Below are positions 10,362 to 24,100 of a stretch of 64,000 bases of DNA, piece by piece. The notes under the pieces are model-generated. The model was not told the origin of the DNA. It did no database searches and saw nothing but the letters and a program-made list of their open reading frames with translations. The position numbers and the translations under genes were made by a program. The number at the start of each line of letters is the position of its first letter. Position 1 is the first letter of the stretch. The stretch covers positions 87,150 to 151,149 of the forward strand of contig NMRA01000014.1 of assembly GCA_002633005.1 (NCBI GenBank), written 5' to 3'. Origin of the DNA: Phoronis australis. Its lineage: Eukaryota; Phoronida; Phoronidae.

Positions 10362-13300
10362 TTTGATTCTCCCGCACTGTTAACCAAAACAAAAGAACAA
10401 GCAGACCGATCTTGATCGCCATCTATTGCCCGAACAGGAAACTATTGTTTAGTATAGACAAGATAACACAAACTAAACCAAGTTGTTTCCGTGTAACTTC
10501 GATTTTATACATCTAAAAAGCTTTAATTTTAAATTTCAAACTTATAATTTATCATTTAAGATTTGAATCGCCTATAAGAACCCAGTAGATTGTTTTAAGT
10601 ACGTGTCTATACATGAGGTCAAGGTCAAAAAAATCATGGTGGATGGTTAATTCTAAAATCGTATTTGAAAAAAAATTGGGTAGGTGTTGTTTGAACTGTT
10701 ATTTTCACAAAATTTGACCATTACATTATTGTTCTCGCAGTTATTCGCATCAAAATTGTAGATTTCGTAAAACAAAAGGCAACACAACGCGGTACTCGTA
10801 CAAATCTTCAGAGAAGAGCCGCGGATGATTTGTCATTGCACTTGCTGTTGCAGCTTGCTGCTTGAGTCGAGGCTTGTGACGATGTGTAAGTTAGCATAAG
10901 CAGGTGCACGGAGCGCCCAGAAGGGAGTAGGAAATTTTACTAGACAAAAAAGAAAAGGGCAACTTTCCTTGGATCTTCTATTCATACAGTTTTTCATATT
11001 TTGTGAATTGTTCAATAATGATGTTGCAATCCTCTTACAATGTCTGCCAATGCCATGTTGTTTTTCAAGACTGGCTTGCAATGACACCAACGTACCTGGA
11101 GGTAGCCTCAAAAAATTACACAAAGTGGGCTATTTGCTCCCAGATGGCTGCGCCATAAGGTCATATCCAAGGGCAAAGCGCCTCGAGAAAATCAGATTTC
11201 TGTGTCTACAAAAGTAATGATCCTATTAGGTATTAGGCCAAAATACCAGGCCAAAAATAGCCAAATTGGTATTGGTATGGATTTTTGTGAAAATTGATGT
11301 TGTGTTTTTTATTTTCCAAACTTTCAACTTGTTGCTGTATTTTAGGTAGTATTAAAATAAAATTATAATAAATTTGCTAAGTAAATGTTTGTCTGGTGGA
11401 AAACCAAAACAGTCATTATCTTGTATTTTTTATTTCCTTTATTCAGTGTTTGTGAATGAATACCCTAAGATTGAAGGTAAAAAGTAAGACCTACTTATGA
11501 TAACAACATGTATTTGCAAATGTTCAGTTATTAGAGGTTGTTGGTAGACTGTTGACTCCTTGTGGATATTTTTCTTTTGAAGACTAGAGCTTTTAACAGT
11601 ATGAGTCTGTTCATACAGAGGTGTTCGTAAACACTCAGTGTTCTCCACGACCACTTTTAACGTGTCGCAGCGTCCTGTTTGACCGAACGCGCGTCCTGTT
11701 TAAATGTCCCGCAGCCTATTTAAAAATTCTGCGTCCTTTTAAAAACCCCGCAACCAGTTTAAAAATATATGTACTACTTTGTAAAAAAGATGTTGTCGTC
11801 GTTAATAAGGACTTCAGTGGTTCAAATTACGCTTGACAGCAACTGGCCATAGCCCATTGAAACTGAATAAAGGCTAAGGAAGTGGTCAGTTGTGGACAGC
11901 CTAATCATCATTCTCACTCAAGCCGCAGACCGGGCTGCTAGTCTATTTATGATGTAACGCGGGGTGTATATAATCTCTCAATTGTCTTTTCAATCCATCT
12001 GGAACAACTAGTCATAGTCAATTGAATTTAAACAAAGGCCCAGTGCTACCTATACGCCTAATCCACTACCTGCTCACTGGAGGTGCAGTCCCCCACGAAA
12101 GTCGCTGATCGTTACGTTAGGGACTATTCGCTTATGTAGTCACCTTTTTGTGTTCGGTAAACAACTGATCATATTACCCATTGAAAATAATGAAGGCTCT
12201 GTGGTTAGTTCTGTGAAGTATATGTTGTCAGCACAGACACTGTTGCGCAGCAGTTTATAGAACGGCCGTCTTCTGGGAGGCCAGAATTTTGGTTTTCGTA
12301 GCACATTTTTCAATATTCCGTTGGCCGCAAGACACAGACTTTGCCGATACCTGTCTCAACAAATATTTGTAAATATCTGTGTCATGAACGGTGAACCAAA
12401 TTTTTGCCGACAACGTCAGACATCGGCAATATAAATGAATATAATTCGCTCTAACTTGAGAATAGATGGTTTTCAGTTGGAAGAATGAGTTTGTGACAAT
12501 CCTGAAAATTATGGGAATTCCATAGTTTCAAGCGTTTGATAATCCAGTTGATCTCTTTTTAGAAATATTGGTTGTCATCAGCAGGCCTAAGACTCCCATC
12601 CAAGTAGATGGAAAACACATTTGAATTGTTTTGTTTACACTACCTAATTTGCATTCATGATAAGGGAGGACTCGCATATTGTGCAATTTTTGCAAGAGTT
12701 CTGGTAGTGCAGAAGTTTAATGTTGTACCAGCTTCAGAACATTGAATTCAGACTATAAGAATGCTGTGGAAGACATTACACTTACAGACTGAGGGAATAC
12801 ATAGACTCTGCTGTCAAGACATAAAATGTGACTGGCTTTACAAAGACACTTCACTTGGACTGTCTGGTTTGTGAGAAAAGTTTACTTCTGTGTTAGACTT
12901 TTTGTACTTAGTTGACATTGACATCAGAATTATTGAGTAGCCTAAAACATTTCAAACACGTCTGTAGACTTCCATTTCAATGTCATTGACTAAACAAAAG
13001 GGTTCTGACATATGTGATATGTTTGTAAATAAGTCCAACTTTTAAAAATAAAAAGTTGAATAAACACAGTTATTTGTTTGCACCACTGTGCATTACTATT
13101 GAAATGCGTAGGTAAAAATAAGGTGCACAGTAGCTTATGGAGAACGTTGACCGCCGTGTGGTTCCGGCATGTTGCAGTTTTTACGCGTACGATCTGTTTA
13201 GATTTTCAGATGTGGAGGACACTACACCCATGTGGGGCAAATGCGTACGGTTGTCTGATAAACTATAGGGTTGTCTGATAAACTATAGGGTTGTCTGATA

Positions 13301-14898
13301 AACTATAGAGGTGTCTGATAAACTATAGGGTTGTCTGATAAACTATGTACATTTTCAGACAGCTTTTTAAAGTACCTTCCAAACAATATGAAACATCAAG
13401 GTTATTGAAACGTAAAATTTGAAGATAAGTAGTCATTAGCTGGCTATGAGATGCATTATCTAAGGTAAAGTAGCCAGCCAGCTAGCAGTATGTAGACTAG
13501 CACCAAAATATAGTTAGGAAGTGATTTGTGTAAATTTTATATACCGTAGACCTCGAAATTTCATACCGCCTGGATAGTTCTGCTCATCGCCTCATCATAA
13601 AATTTAACACGTAAAGCCAACGACAAGACAGGTGTATGTTAAAAGTGGATGTTATTCTACAGGCCTTAGTAATCATGAGACTCAACTTTGCATTTAGATA
13701 AGCTATCCTGTAGCTAAGTGTTCGAGTTAGTTGCTAAAACTTGTGAGCATTTTTTATTGTAAGAGGAGAATTTTCTGGTCTCAAGAAGAATTTTTAAAGC
13801 GGCTACAAATCCACCTTCAATCACAAAAGGCAACTCACGATTGAGAAGACTAAGTTATGAAATTGGTCTCAAATTGTTTCGTTGTAAAATTGGAGATAAT
13901 TTCAAGCTTCGAAAAAAATGAGAATTTGTTATTGCTTGACACCAGGCTTTACAGATGGTCTTGTCACATTTTATACATCGAGTATGGTCTCTAGGAATAA
14001 CAAGCTGTCAATTTTTTGCAAACTCAGTCATCACTTCTTATCTGAGTTTCCCGGGAACAAGTTGAGACCAATTTTATAGCAGTAAGTGAACTAAATCAGA
14101 AGTTTGCTTCTTGGACAGAATGCTGGTTCATTGCCACTTTAAATATTTTGATGGGAATGAGGCCATCATTTGGTCTCTGAATGGATGCATGGATGGCCCT
14201 GATAGTGTTGGTAATTATTTCTGCCTTTGCTAATTGCTCTTTGAACTCATGAGTAAAGGATCACAGAATTGATTCCAGCAATGTAAAACAGCTGAATATA
14301 ACGACACTGGCATCAAGCATTGACATCAACTTTACATTTTCACAATACTAAAGGCTACCTTACTAACAAGAACGCCACCTAGTGGGCACACTTGACGATC
14401 AATGGAGGAAAACTGTAATGCTATGTTGAAAGTTACTGACTTGAGCCACAGTAGTAACAATGTCATTTGAACGGATCCATTTATCAAAACAATGAATGGC
14501 TAAAAGTAAAAGAGGGTAATTTATTAAATATTTCACTGTAATAATTCTCAAACCTAGAACAACTTATTGCATAGACTGATATTAGCAGTTAACAGCTGAT
14601 TTACGCCTGAAAACTTTATCGTCTTTGTGTATGTGATACAAGAATAAATGCCGAGTCTCTAATATATAGTTTTGTGGTCACCAGGTGAATGTTGTGTTGG
14701 ATCTCTTCTTTGTAGAATAGAAATAAAGTGGCACAGTTTTTAAGTATATTCTTGCATGAGAACACGTGCAACTACCTTTGGACAGTTGATGATATATTGA
14801 ATGTTGTGTCGTGTCGTAAGAAGGTATGATTAATAGCTTCATTGGTTTATCATAGCTTTACTGTCTGTTTCCCCTTCATCATCTTCATTCTTTTTCAG
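10362..14898. other. Intergenic region between divergent CENP-S and mitofusin
   Basis: Holds the unseen promoters and 5'UTRs of both genes. Mitofusin exon 1 begins at an acceptor, so at least one upstream noncoding exon should lie here, but I could not locate it. Short degenerate repeats of a CGTCCTGTTTAAA type lie at about 11665-11775. No convincing coding exon was found. Confidence 0.45.
13249..13346. repeat. Minisatellite, 20-bp unit, 5 copies
   Basis: Tandem GGTTGTCTGATAAACTATAG units, upstream of mitofusin exon 1. Confidence 0.93.
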
Positions 14899-15131
14899 TG
14901 TGACCTCAAGGCTGATGATGTCTGGTATTGTCAAAACTTCAAGTCTTCCCCAAGTACAACCTTTAGCCTTGCGTGGAGAAGGAGATGGCTCGTTTGAAGG
15001 ACGCTCTCTTGGAAATGGAACTAAACTGGCAGCCTCCCCACTGAAACTGTTTGGTCAGGCAAAGGCAAAAATCAATGGAATCTTCAATGAAATTGGATCA
15101 TATGTCAACGAAACAAGTGGCTTCTTAACCA
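14899..15131 (+). CDS. MFN: Mitofusin coding exon 1 (start codon 14915)
   Basis: Acceptor TTTTTCAG ends at 14898 and the first ATG is 14915-14917, immediately followed by a second. The peptide includes [30 protein letters not shown] and [15 protein letters not shown], matching the N-terminal helix (SPLK.F..AKK.I..IF) of mitofusins. Donor GTAACT after phase 1. The bases 14899-14914 are 5'UTR. Confidence 0.9.
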
Positions 15132-18100
15132 GTAACTACTTTCATAATTAATTATATACGGGTATTAGCAAAATGTCGTATAAGTTATTGTTTGTTGGAT
15201 AATTCAAATATTGTTCAATGATACTTTTATGTTTTCTTCGGATGTTTGATCTTATTATACAATGAAATTGTGTAGATTTAGTCCTGTCATCGTGGGACAT
15301 CTGGTGGAAGTAAAGCTTGAAGTAGTTTCAAATTTCATAATTAGGACTTGCTGGACACTACTGTTGTTGATGTAACTTTTATTGTTCGTATGTTTTATAG
15401 CTGTGTTCTAAAGCTGTAGTAGTCCTTAAGTCTGAGCAGCTGTACTACACATAATACATGAGCATGCATCTGTGATGAAATGACATCATAAACAAACAAA
15501 GGCATGAAATGTAACACTCAATTGTAAGCAAAAATAGCATGATCTCCATAACTGGTACTTAACTCTGAACATGCTTTTGAAGGCCTTGAGATATTCAAAA
15601 TCAAGCCTAAATGAAGCAAGTTCACAAGTCTTAGTTTAAAAGTCACCCTAGCTATGGATTTCGGCTGTACATGACTGTGTAGTATGACTTCAGTGTACAT
15701 TGTGATGTGGTCCCATGTTTAAGACAGACTTACAAGTTAGTGAGGCTGTTTTACATTGCATTGCTTTTTGTATATGCCCATATATATGGTCGCATGTTAT
15801 CGTTATCCTGACCTGGATCGATTTCAATGACCGTTTCTTAGTGAGAAAAATGTGGCCAAAATCACGTGTTCTCGTTGAAAATACACGATTATGTCTTGCA
15901 AATCTCGCTTTTGTAGCGAGACCAGCACTCTACGCTTAGTTAAACACCAAGTTGCATGTGGCGACCTGGCAAAAATCCGAGGACAATAATTGGCAACCTG
16001 TAGGTTACCAAATCTAGTGCTGGAGACACTAGGGTTACTGAAATTTACTCGGTTTCCTCTTGATATTTTAAAAATCTCTAGTTGGCTTAAATGTGTAAAG
16101 CATCAATAGAACCATCTCTGCTGTTTTTCAATCTGCTCCACCCCCAAGCCAGTGGGGCAACAGCGCTTTTGGGGAAGTGCATTTCTGGATAATATCTAGA
16201 GAACCCATAGACGAATTTCAATGAAACTTGACTCAAGAAATATGTGACAACAATGTGCTAGCTACAGTCAATGATTGGACAGGTTGTAGCCTTTTCTATT
16301 GGTTGTTTTGATCTCAACTAGGGGCTTTTTTAGTACTTTTGGGAGGTAGAACGTTTCTGTATGATATCTAGAGAACCAATTGATGGAGTTAACTTGACAT
16401 AGGCATATGTGACAGCACTGCACCAAAACCAGTCGCTTTTTGGGCAATTTCAACTGCTATAGCTTGGACCCCTAGTGGCCATTTTATCTAGTTGCTTACA
16501 CGATATTCTAAAAACTCTTGGTGGTATTTTGATGAAATTTGGCTCAAGGGACTATGTTGTCTCTAAGGTGGTACATGCCCTTGCCCACAGTCGATTGTCG
16601 TGGTATGTGACAGCAATGTGCCTGCATCAATTAATAGCACCCCGTACTAACCATTCTGTTCTGGCCAAGGGACTTTTTCAGTACTTTTGGGGAAAAGAGG
16701 ATTACTGGATGATATGTAGAGAACTATTTGACACATTTTTATAAATTTTGACACAGAGGTACGTGACAGCAGTCTGCGGGGCACTAGTCGATTATCAGAA
16801 GGATTGGACCTTTGCAAATCCTCTAGTGGCCGTTACAGTATCAACACGAGGCATTTCACAATTTTTTGGGAGAAGATGTCTAGAAAACTGATTGATTGAT
16901 TTCAATGAAATTTGACACAGGGCTATGGGGCAGCAATGTGCCGGAACCAGTCAAATTTGGCTACTGCAGCACAAAATGGCCATTTTGTCTGGTTTTCCTG
17001 TTGTCCAGTTGTTTGCTGGATATCTCAAAATCCCTTGGTTGTATTTTGAAAAGTGTAGGCATCACTATGGCAGTGTATGCCACTTTTTAATCTGCCCGTG
17101 GCCAAGGACAGAGTTGTTCAGTGTTTTTTGGATTTTGGAAAAGAGCATTTCTTTATGGTATTTAAAGAACTGATTGAAAGATTTTGATGAAACTTTATTC
17201 AGTGATGGCAATGCTCTGGCATAAGCTGATTTTGGGGTGAGTTTAACCTGTCTGTCACCTGTAGTCACCATTCCGCACTTGAGAAGGGGCTTTTTAGTAT
17301 TTTTGGGAAGAAGGAAGATTTGGAACGATAACTATAGGGGAAATTTTAACACGGAGTTATGTGAGGGCTATACACGGGTACCAGTTGATTTTTGGGCGGA
17401 TTTGACTAATGCAACACCGCCTGGTGGCCATTCCATTTTCTAGGTGATGGCAGGTACCAGTATTGAGCAGATTCTAACAAGTGGTTTGCTGCTGTCATGT
17501 CATTGTGTATCTATCTTTGTATCTGCTAAACCTTATCATGTCTACCTTTGTATGTCTTTGTATCTGCTAAACATCCTCATGTGTACGGTACCTTTGTGTC
17601 AGCTAAACCTCCTCATGTCTACCTTTGTATCTGCTAAACATCCTCATGTGTACGGTACCTTTGTGTCAGCTAAACCTCCTCATGTCTACCTTAATTGTAT
17701 CTGCTAAACCTCTTCATGTGTACAGTACCTTTGTGTCAGCTAAACCTCCTCATGTCTACCTTTGTATCTGCTAAACCTCCTCATGTGTACGGTACCTTTG
17801 TGTCAGCTAAACCTCCTCATGTCTACCTTTGTATCTGCTAAACCTCCTCATGTGTACGGTACCTTTGTGTCAGCTAAACTTCCTCGTGTCTACGTTTGTG
17901 TCTGCTAAACTAGACCTGCTAATTTTGGATGCTTAGTGCTGAATCCCTTTGTGGTATCATTTATTTTTTGGTTGAAAACATACTGCGTGTGTTGCATTGT
18001 GGACACATATCAGCACTTAATTGCTCTTGTTTGTTTCTGCTAGCCTTTGCTGTGATCGTGGCAACAAAATCTCATCTGTTATTGAATGTTGATGTAAGCT

Positions 18101-21100
18101 GTAATGACCACTTTATGATTGGTTTTAGGTGTGAGTCATGATGAGAACTTAGTAGAAGCAGAAGTAGTTGAGCAAGCAAAGAGTTATCAACAGAAAGTGT
18201 TGGGTATACTGGATGTACTGGCACGGGATCATATGAAAGTTGTCTTCTTTGGCAGGTCGGTGAACAACCAGCTGTCTTATGTACTGCGTTCACATGCAGC
18301 TGATTTGCTGGTGGTTTTAAATGGCAGAAAAAATAAGGGGTTTCCTTTGGTGTGTCGACTGTTTTCAGAGGGATTATTTTGTTGCCTATTTGCTAGTTAC
18401 AGGTACCCAGTTGGTTTTTCCGGTTTTGAAATTCTGTTATACATAACAGTGTCAACTTAATTTTAGCTGATTTTTTTGAGGGAATTGTTCAGAGGTTGAC
18501 AGGTCTTTACATGCATTGACCTTTCTGTAGTTTGCATTTTGTGGAATTTTAGTCAGGTTGGCCCCTGTAGGCTGAAAATGTAGGTGTACGTTCTCTTTTT
18601 TCATTGGTTGGTTTCATCCTCCTTTGGATGACCAGCTTCGCATAATTCATTGTAACGTAACAAGTTCGTGTATCTGTAAAAAGTCAAGGGTAGTCTTTGG
18701 ACGACTTTATGTAGTGCGAGTATTTTATCAGGTTATAAGACAAAATCATCATATATAATTTTTCCATGTGGGCAGCCTCAGAACATTTGAACCAAGGCAC
18801 ATTCCATGTAATTCCTTGTGATGCCATGTTGCTCTTGCCTGAGTTGGTTATCTTTACATTAACGTTAGTATGATCATCATATCTTGTCCGTCTACTGTAG
18901 AACATCTAATGGTAAAAGCACAGTGATCAATGCTATGTTGAGGAACAAGTTGCTGCCTAGTGGTATTGGCCACACCACCAATTGTTTTGTACAAGTGGAG
19001 GGCTGTGATTCAGCGGAGGGTTATCTGTTGACAGAGGACTCTCAGGAGAAGAAGTCCATACACGTAGGTTGCCTGTGTCTAGTTTAATGTAAAAATTACG
19101 TTCTTGTGATGTGCTTAATTGGCAGGTTTGCATAAACTGCACTAAAACTACAATGTGCTTGGGGCTCATCACACACCTTTTCATTGAGAATGTATGGACT
19201 TGTCTGTCTTTTGGCAGTCCTTGGTATGATGGCATGAGTTACCAAACAACAGGCTTATGTTGCACATTGTATTTCCTAATCCTCAAGCCAGAAACTGGAC
19301 GCAGGGATTTAACTGCCAGATAGATACACGGGTGTGTTACCTGATGTCTGTGTTTCTTATGTTGTAGTCAGTGAAGCAGCTTGCGCATGCCCTTAGTAAC
19401 ATGAAGCTGGGCTGTGATACTCTCATTAGAATACTGTGGCCCAAAGAGAAGTGCTCTCTATTGAAAGATGACGTTGTATTAGTTGACAGGTGAGTCAGCT
19501 ATAAAACTTTTGTGTAAATGTGCTGGCCATTGTCCGTTACCTTATTTGCTTGCAAAGGAAATGAATGTTGCTTATTTTCACGAGTCTTAGTTTTCAAGTA
19601 CCAATTTTCAAATTAATGTTGGCACACTTTTAAATGCCCAAATCTTACCCAAGACACTTCTCTGATATTTTGCATGTAAACGCTGGACTTATAGCTTCTT
19701 GCTGTGTTCGCGAAAAGTCTTTAAATTTTTATACACAATGACTCTTGGTTTTCAGTACTTTTATGTAGCTAGCATCTGTGTAAAGTCATCTTTGCGTTGT
19801 TGTTTATAGTCCAGGTATTGACGTGTCTCCTGACCTGGATAGCTGTGTAAAGTCATCTTTGCGTTGTTATTTATAGTCCAGGTATTGACGTGTCTCCTGA
19901 CCTCGATAGCTGGATTGACAAGCATTGTATGGATGCTGATGTATTCGTTTTGGTCGCTAATGCAGAGTCGACCCTCATGCAGACGGTGAGCTGATCTTTT
20001 CATCAACTATTGCGCAAGTGTTATTTCATGCTTTGTAACTGAAGAGAACACTGAACTTGGTGTGGCCTACTGTGTCATACACATCTCAATGTACACTGTA
20101 TTGGAAATAGGCTACTATACACCCGTGCTTCTCTTAAGAACTCTGTAATAGCTTTAGATGGACGAAGAAGTGACTGACCCAAACGTCATGCCGATGTAAA
20201 TAGGCTAGAGGTTGGTGTAAATAGGCTAGAGGTTGGTGTAAATAGGCTAGAGGTTGGAGTAAATAGGCTAGAGGTTGGAGTAAATAGACCAATAAATTTC
20301 AGAAATGATGTTATTATCACCACTTTAAAGTGGTTTTAGGAAGACATGGGCTACCTTTGTTACCAAGGATCAAATTTCTTAAATAACTATTACGCATTTA
20401 ATTGTCGACTCATAAAACTGTATTCAAAATTTTTGAAAATCCTTGATGATCACAGAGAGAACTTCACTGTCAAAAATGAAGATGTCAATATTCTTTGAAA
20501 AACAGCACTCGTGATTTTTGACAGTCAAGCTGTCAGACTAAAGGACCTTAAAGAAGATCCCAGGCACACTTCTGTGGCTGTTGGAACGAACAGAGTTAAC
20601 ACTTTTCATAGGAAAAAATTATGTTTATGAAAAATATTTGAGATCTTCGTGTATGGAGATGCATGCCTCATGAAATGGAAAGTGCAGATCTTAGTGTAAG
20701 GAGATGAAATGGTATATTTTTTTATTTGATTTTAAGATTTACATTAGCAATTTGTGTTTCAGGAGAAGAACTTTTTCCTCAAAGTGAGTGATCGCCTGTC
20801 CAAGCCTAATGTGTTCATCCTTAATAACAGGTGGGACGCTTCTGCCATGGAGCCTGAGTCTATGGAGGAGGTAGGTCTGCCACACCACTGTTAAAACCAA
20901 CTCAGGCTTCTCTTTAATGAATGGTTTTGTCCTTTAATTTTCATCAACAGCATCAGTTCATCATATTTTTGTACACTAACTTATTATGAGTTTCTTATTT
21001 ATTCATAGTTCAAATCTGCATCAATCCTCCATCTGATCCGTACTTATGGTCTGTACTTGTGGGTCCGTATTTATGGTCTGTACTATGGGTTTGTATTTAT

Positions 21101-24100
21101 GGTCCATACTTATGGGTCCATACTTATGAATTGGTGGTGTCAGATCTTACTGTTATCGATCATTTGCTGTTCAGGTGCGTCAGCAGCATGTGGAGAGGAA
21201 CACGACCTTCCTGTCAAATGAGCTGCATGTGAACAGTAAACAAGAGGCTGAAGACCGTGTGTTCTTTGTGTCGGCGCGTGAAGCTCTCCTCTCCAGGTCC
21301 CACAGTGATGCGGGCACTCCTACTCCAAGTATTTATGCATATATCTGATGAGGCTTGCAACATAAATATAACTAGCTGAAAATCAAAGTTATCCTGTTTT
21401 TTTCGTATTGAATCCATGCCTTTGTAGGAAGGTGGGGTTGTATTTATCAAGTTTGCAACATATCATTGTGAAACAAATAATTATTGTTACTTCATTAGAA
21501 TCATTTCTTGCCTTGTACAGGTAGTGTGGTCAAATTTTGCATGCTGTCAACCTTTAAATGGGAACATTTTTTAAGCAGTTGTTTTTGTGGATAGTAATAT
21601 CTACTCAAACGTACTGACAATGTTTCTGATACTTTTATTGTGCCAACTTGAACTGCAAATGAGATTTTACTTGCAAGTGTTCTGCATATTAAGAGATTTG
21701 ACTCGATATGACCCATTTCGAAGTTGTTTCGATTCAAAGTCTGCATTGTTTTGTTGATACTTATTAGTGCTTACTTGCAGTTAGTGTTAACCCTGCATTC
21801 GTTTTTAATTAGCAGATAATGAGATGTTGAAGATGGCTCGACACAGTCCTGTAACTTTAGGTTGTGTCTGAGTACTTCATCGTGTAATCCCTGATAGCAT
21901 CATTATAACTTATATTTAGTTGTCTTTGAAAAGTCCTGGAGAAGTCTAGAAAACACTGCTGTTTTTGTAGAAGGGGACAACTTTCTATTGAAAGTTCACA
22001 TTTTTTCTCTAAATTACTCTTGGTGAGACGTTTGGTAGACTAAGTATAACTGTTAAAATTAAATTGTTTCAGCTGGAGCTTTGCAAGAGGGGTTTCAAAG
22101 TAGACTATTTGAATTCTCGAACTTTGAAAGAAAGTTTGAGGTAAGTTTGCTGAGATTAACAGAAATCAAGTTGGAATATGGTAACTCTTATATGCACTGC
22201 AGTTATCTTTCTGCTTTAAAATGATAAGACAAATTTTCTGATTGTGAACAAAACTAAGAAATGTTTAGTAGCGCTTGTTACTTTACTTGTTAGGAATGCA
22301 TCAGCCAATCAGCTGTGAAGACTAAGTTTGCTCAACACGCCAATAGAGGGACAGTTATTTCGGAGGATATGAAGTCTATCATGGACACTGTGTTCTCACT
22401 GTCGCTCAGCAAAAGGTAATACCAGGAATTTCCAGTAAAGCCCCCATGAAGGAAGGAAGGAAAATTTCCTAGGTCGCTTTTTGGGGAACAAAAAGTGACC
22501 TGTATTATTCATCATTGTTAATATTTCTAATTGTAATTATACTTATTATTCATGCAGCTACAATCTGAAAGTTATTCATTAACAATTGTTTTTTTTTCTT
22601 TCTTGCCTTGTTCACATAATAACAGAAATACCCTCAGTTGTAAATGAAAGCTCTGTGTAGTTGCATCTAGTTAACAAACTTTACATACAACATGGTAAGT
22701 ACCGTAATCATCTGGCGTGTACTCACTATGGTGTTACGAGGTCATTTCAAAGATTTCTAGATGCACCAACAGAACAGCATAATGAAGTTTCAGAGAACAA
22801 AAGATGACTTGAAAAAAGTATTACTTCCTAAAAATCCCTGGAGTGTTCTTTGTTTTGTCGTTCAAGTGAACATAAGGCCAGGTTTCTTGGTTAAAAATAA
22901 AGGACTGATAGCTATGAATTCTGTGTCATTATCATCACGGTGATTGAGTTGCCCCTGTTGACCTCAGCGTGGCGTAAATAGCTTGGAATGAATGTTTATG
23001 ACCAAAAATTGCTGTTAATATATTCTGAGATCATCTGCAGGCTCTGGCCAATAATTGCAACTTGATAGTACATGAATATGATACACATTCCAGACAAGAG
23101 GCCATCACAAAACGCCAGGAGACCAGTGATCGGCTCGACTACATAGAGCGACAGATGGACATCTTAACAGAAGAAATCAAGATGAAGATCAAGCAGATGG
23201 TTGAGCAGGTGGAAATGAAGGTATGTAGTGTGATATTAGGGGGGAGAGACAAGCCAGGCCCATGTCATAGTGCATCTGCACTTAGTGTCACATCTTTGTG
23301 TTTCCAGTTATTGCATGTGAAGGTCTAGTGCACTGGGCTTCTGCTTCCATGTTAGGATATTGGCTGCAGTGTTTACAATAGAATTAGGTGTCCTGCTGAA
23401 ATATTAGTACTGTCCATAATGACCAATACTCAACATTATTCTATGTGGCAGTATTCTCACACCTTATGGTGCGCTGAATTTTGAACAAAATTGCTGATGA
23501 ATTTTCAGACAAGCATGGTTTTGATTGCCCGTCCTTGTTGCAGTAAGTGAGTGATTTGGACTGTGCATTGTGAATGTGTGAATGAACTGATTGGAGTTAG
23601 TTAAGTATATCTAGCATATCTCCTGATGAAATCGGGATCTTCTGCTAACATTGTATGTTTTAAATCTGTGTGTATTGATGTTTTTTTAATGATATAGGCT
23701 GTTTGCCATTCTTATGTACATCTTGTGTATTTTTTGTAGGTGTCTCGTTCCTTGAACGATGAGATTCGCCGCCTTGCCATTTTAGTGGATGAGTTTGACA
23801 GGCCATTCCACCCTGATCCTATGGTGCTGAATGTTTATAAAAAGGTCAGCTTGTTTCTCGCTTTATTAGCTCATGTGTTAGACTTTACATCAAATATATT
23901 GTTAGTGTTTGTTAATTACTGAAAATACAGTAGACACATTTTTTGATAAGTAGCATATTGGTAGAAGTTGAGCAGTTAAGTTATAGTAAAAAGAGACAGT
24001 GGTATGGTGTCTGTTTCCTTTACTACAGGTTGTGGGTTTAAGTACCACTGAGGCACACCGCTCGACTCCGGTCTCTATCTCCTCAGCTCGGTTTTGATTA

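Noticed and set aside
14900-14914. GTG at 14900 as a start for mitofusin
   Set aside because: It lies directly after a splice acceptor; the ATG at 14915 is the first real start codon, and the added residues have no family counterpart.
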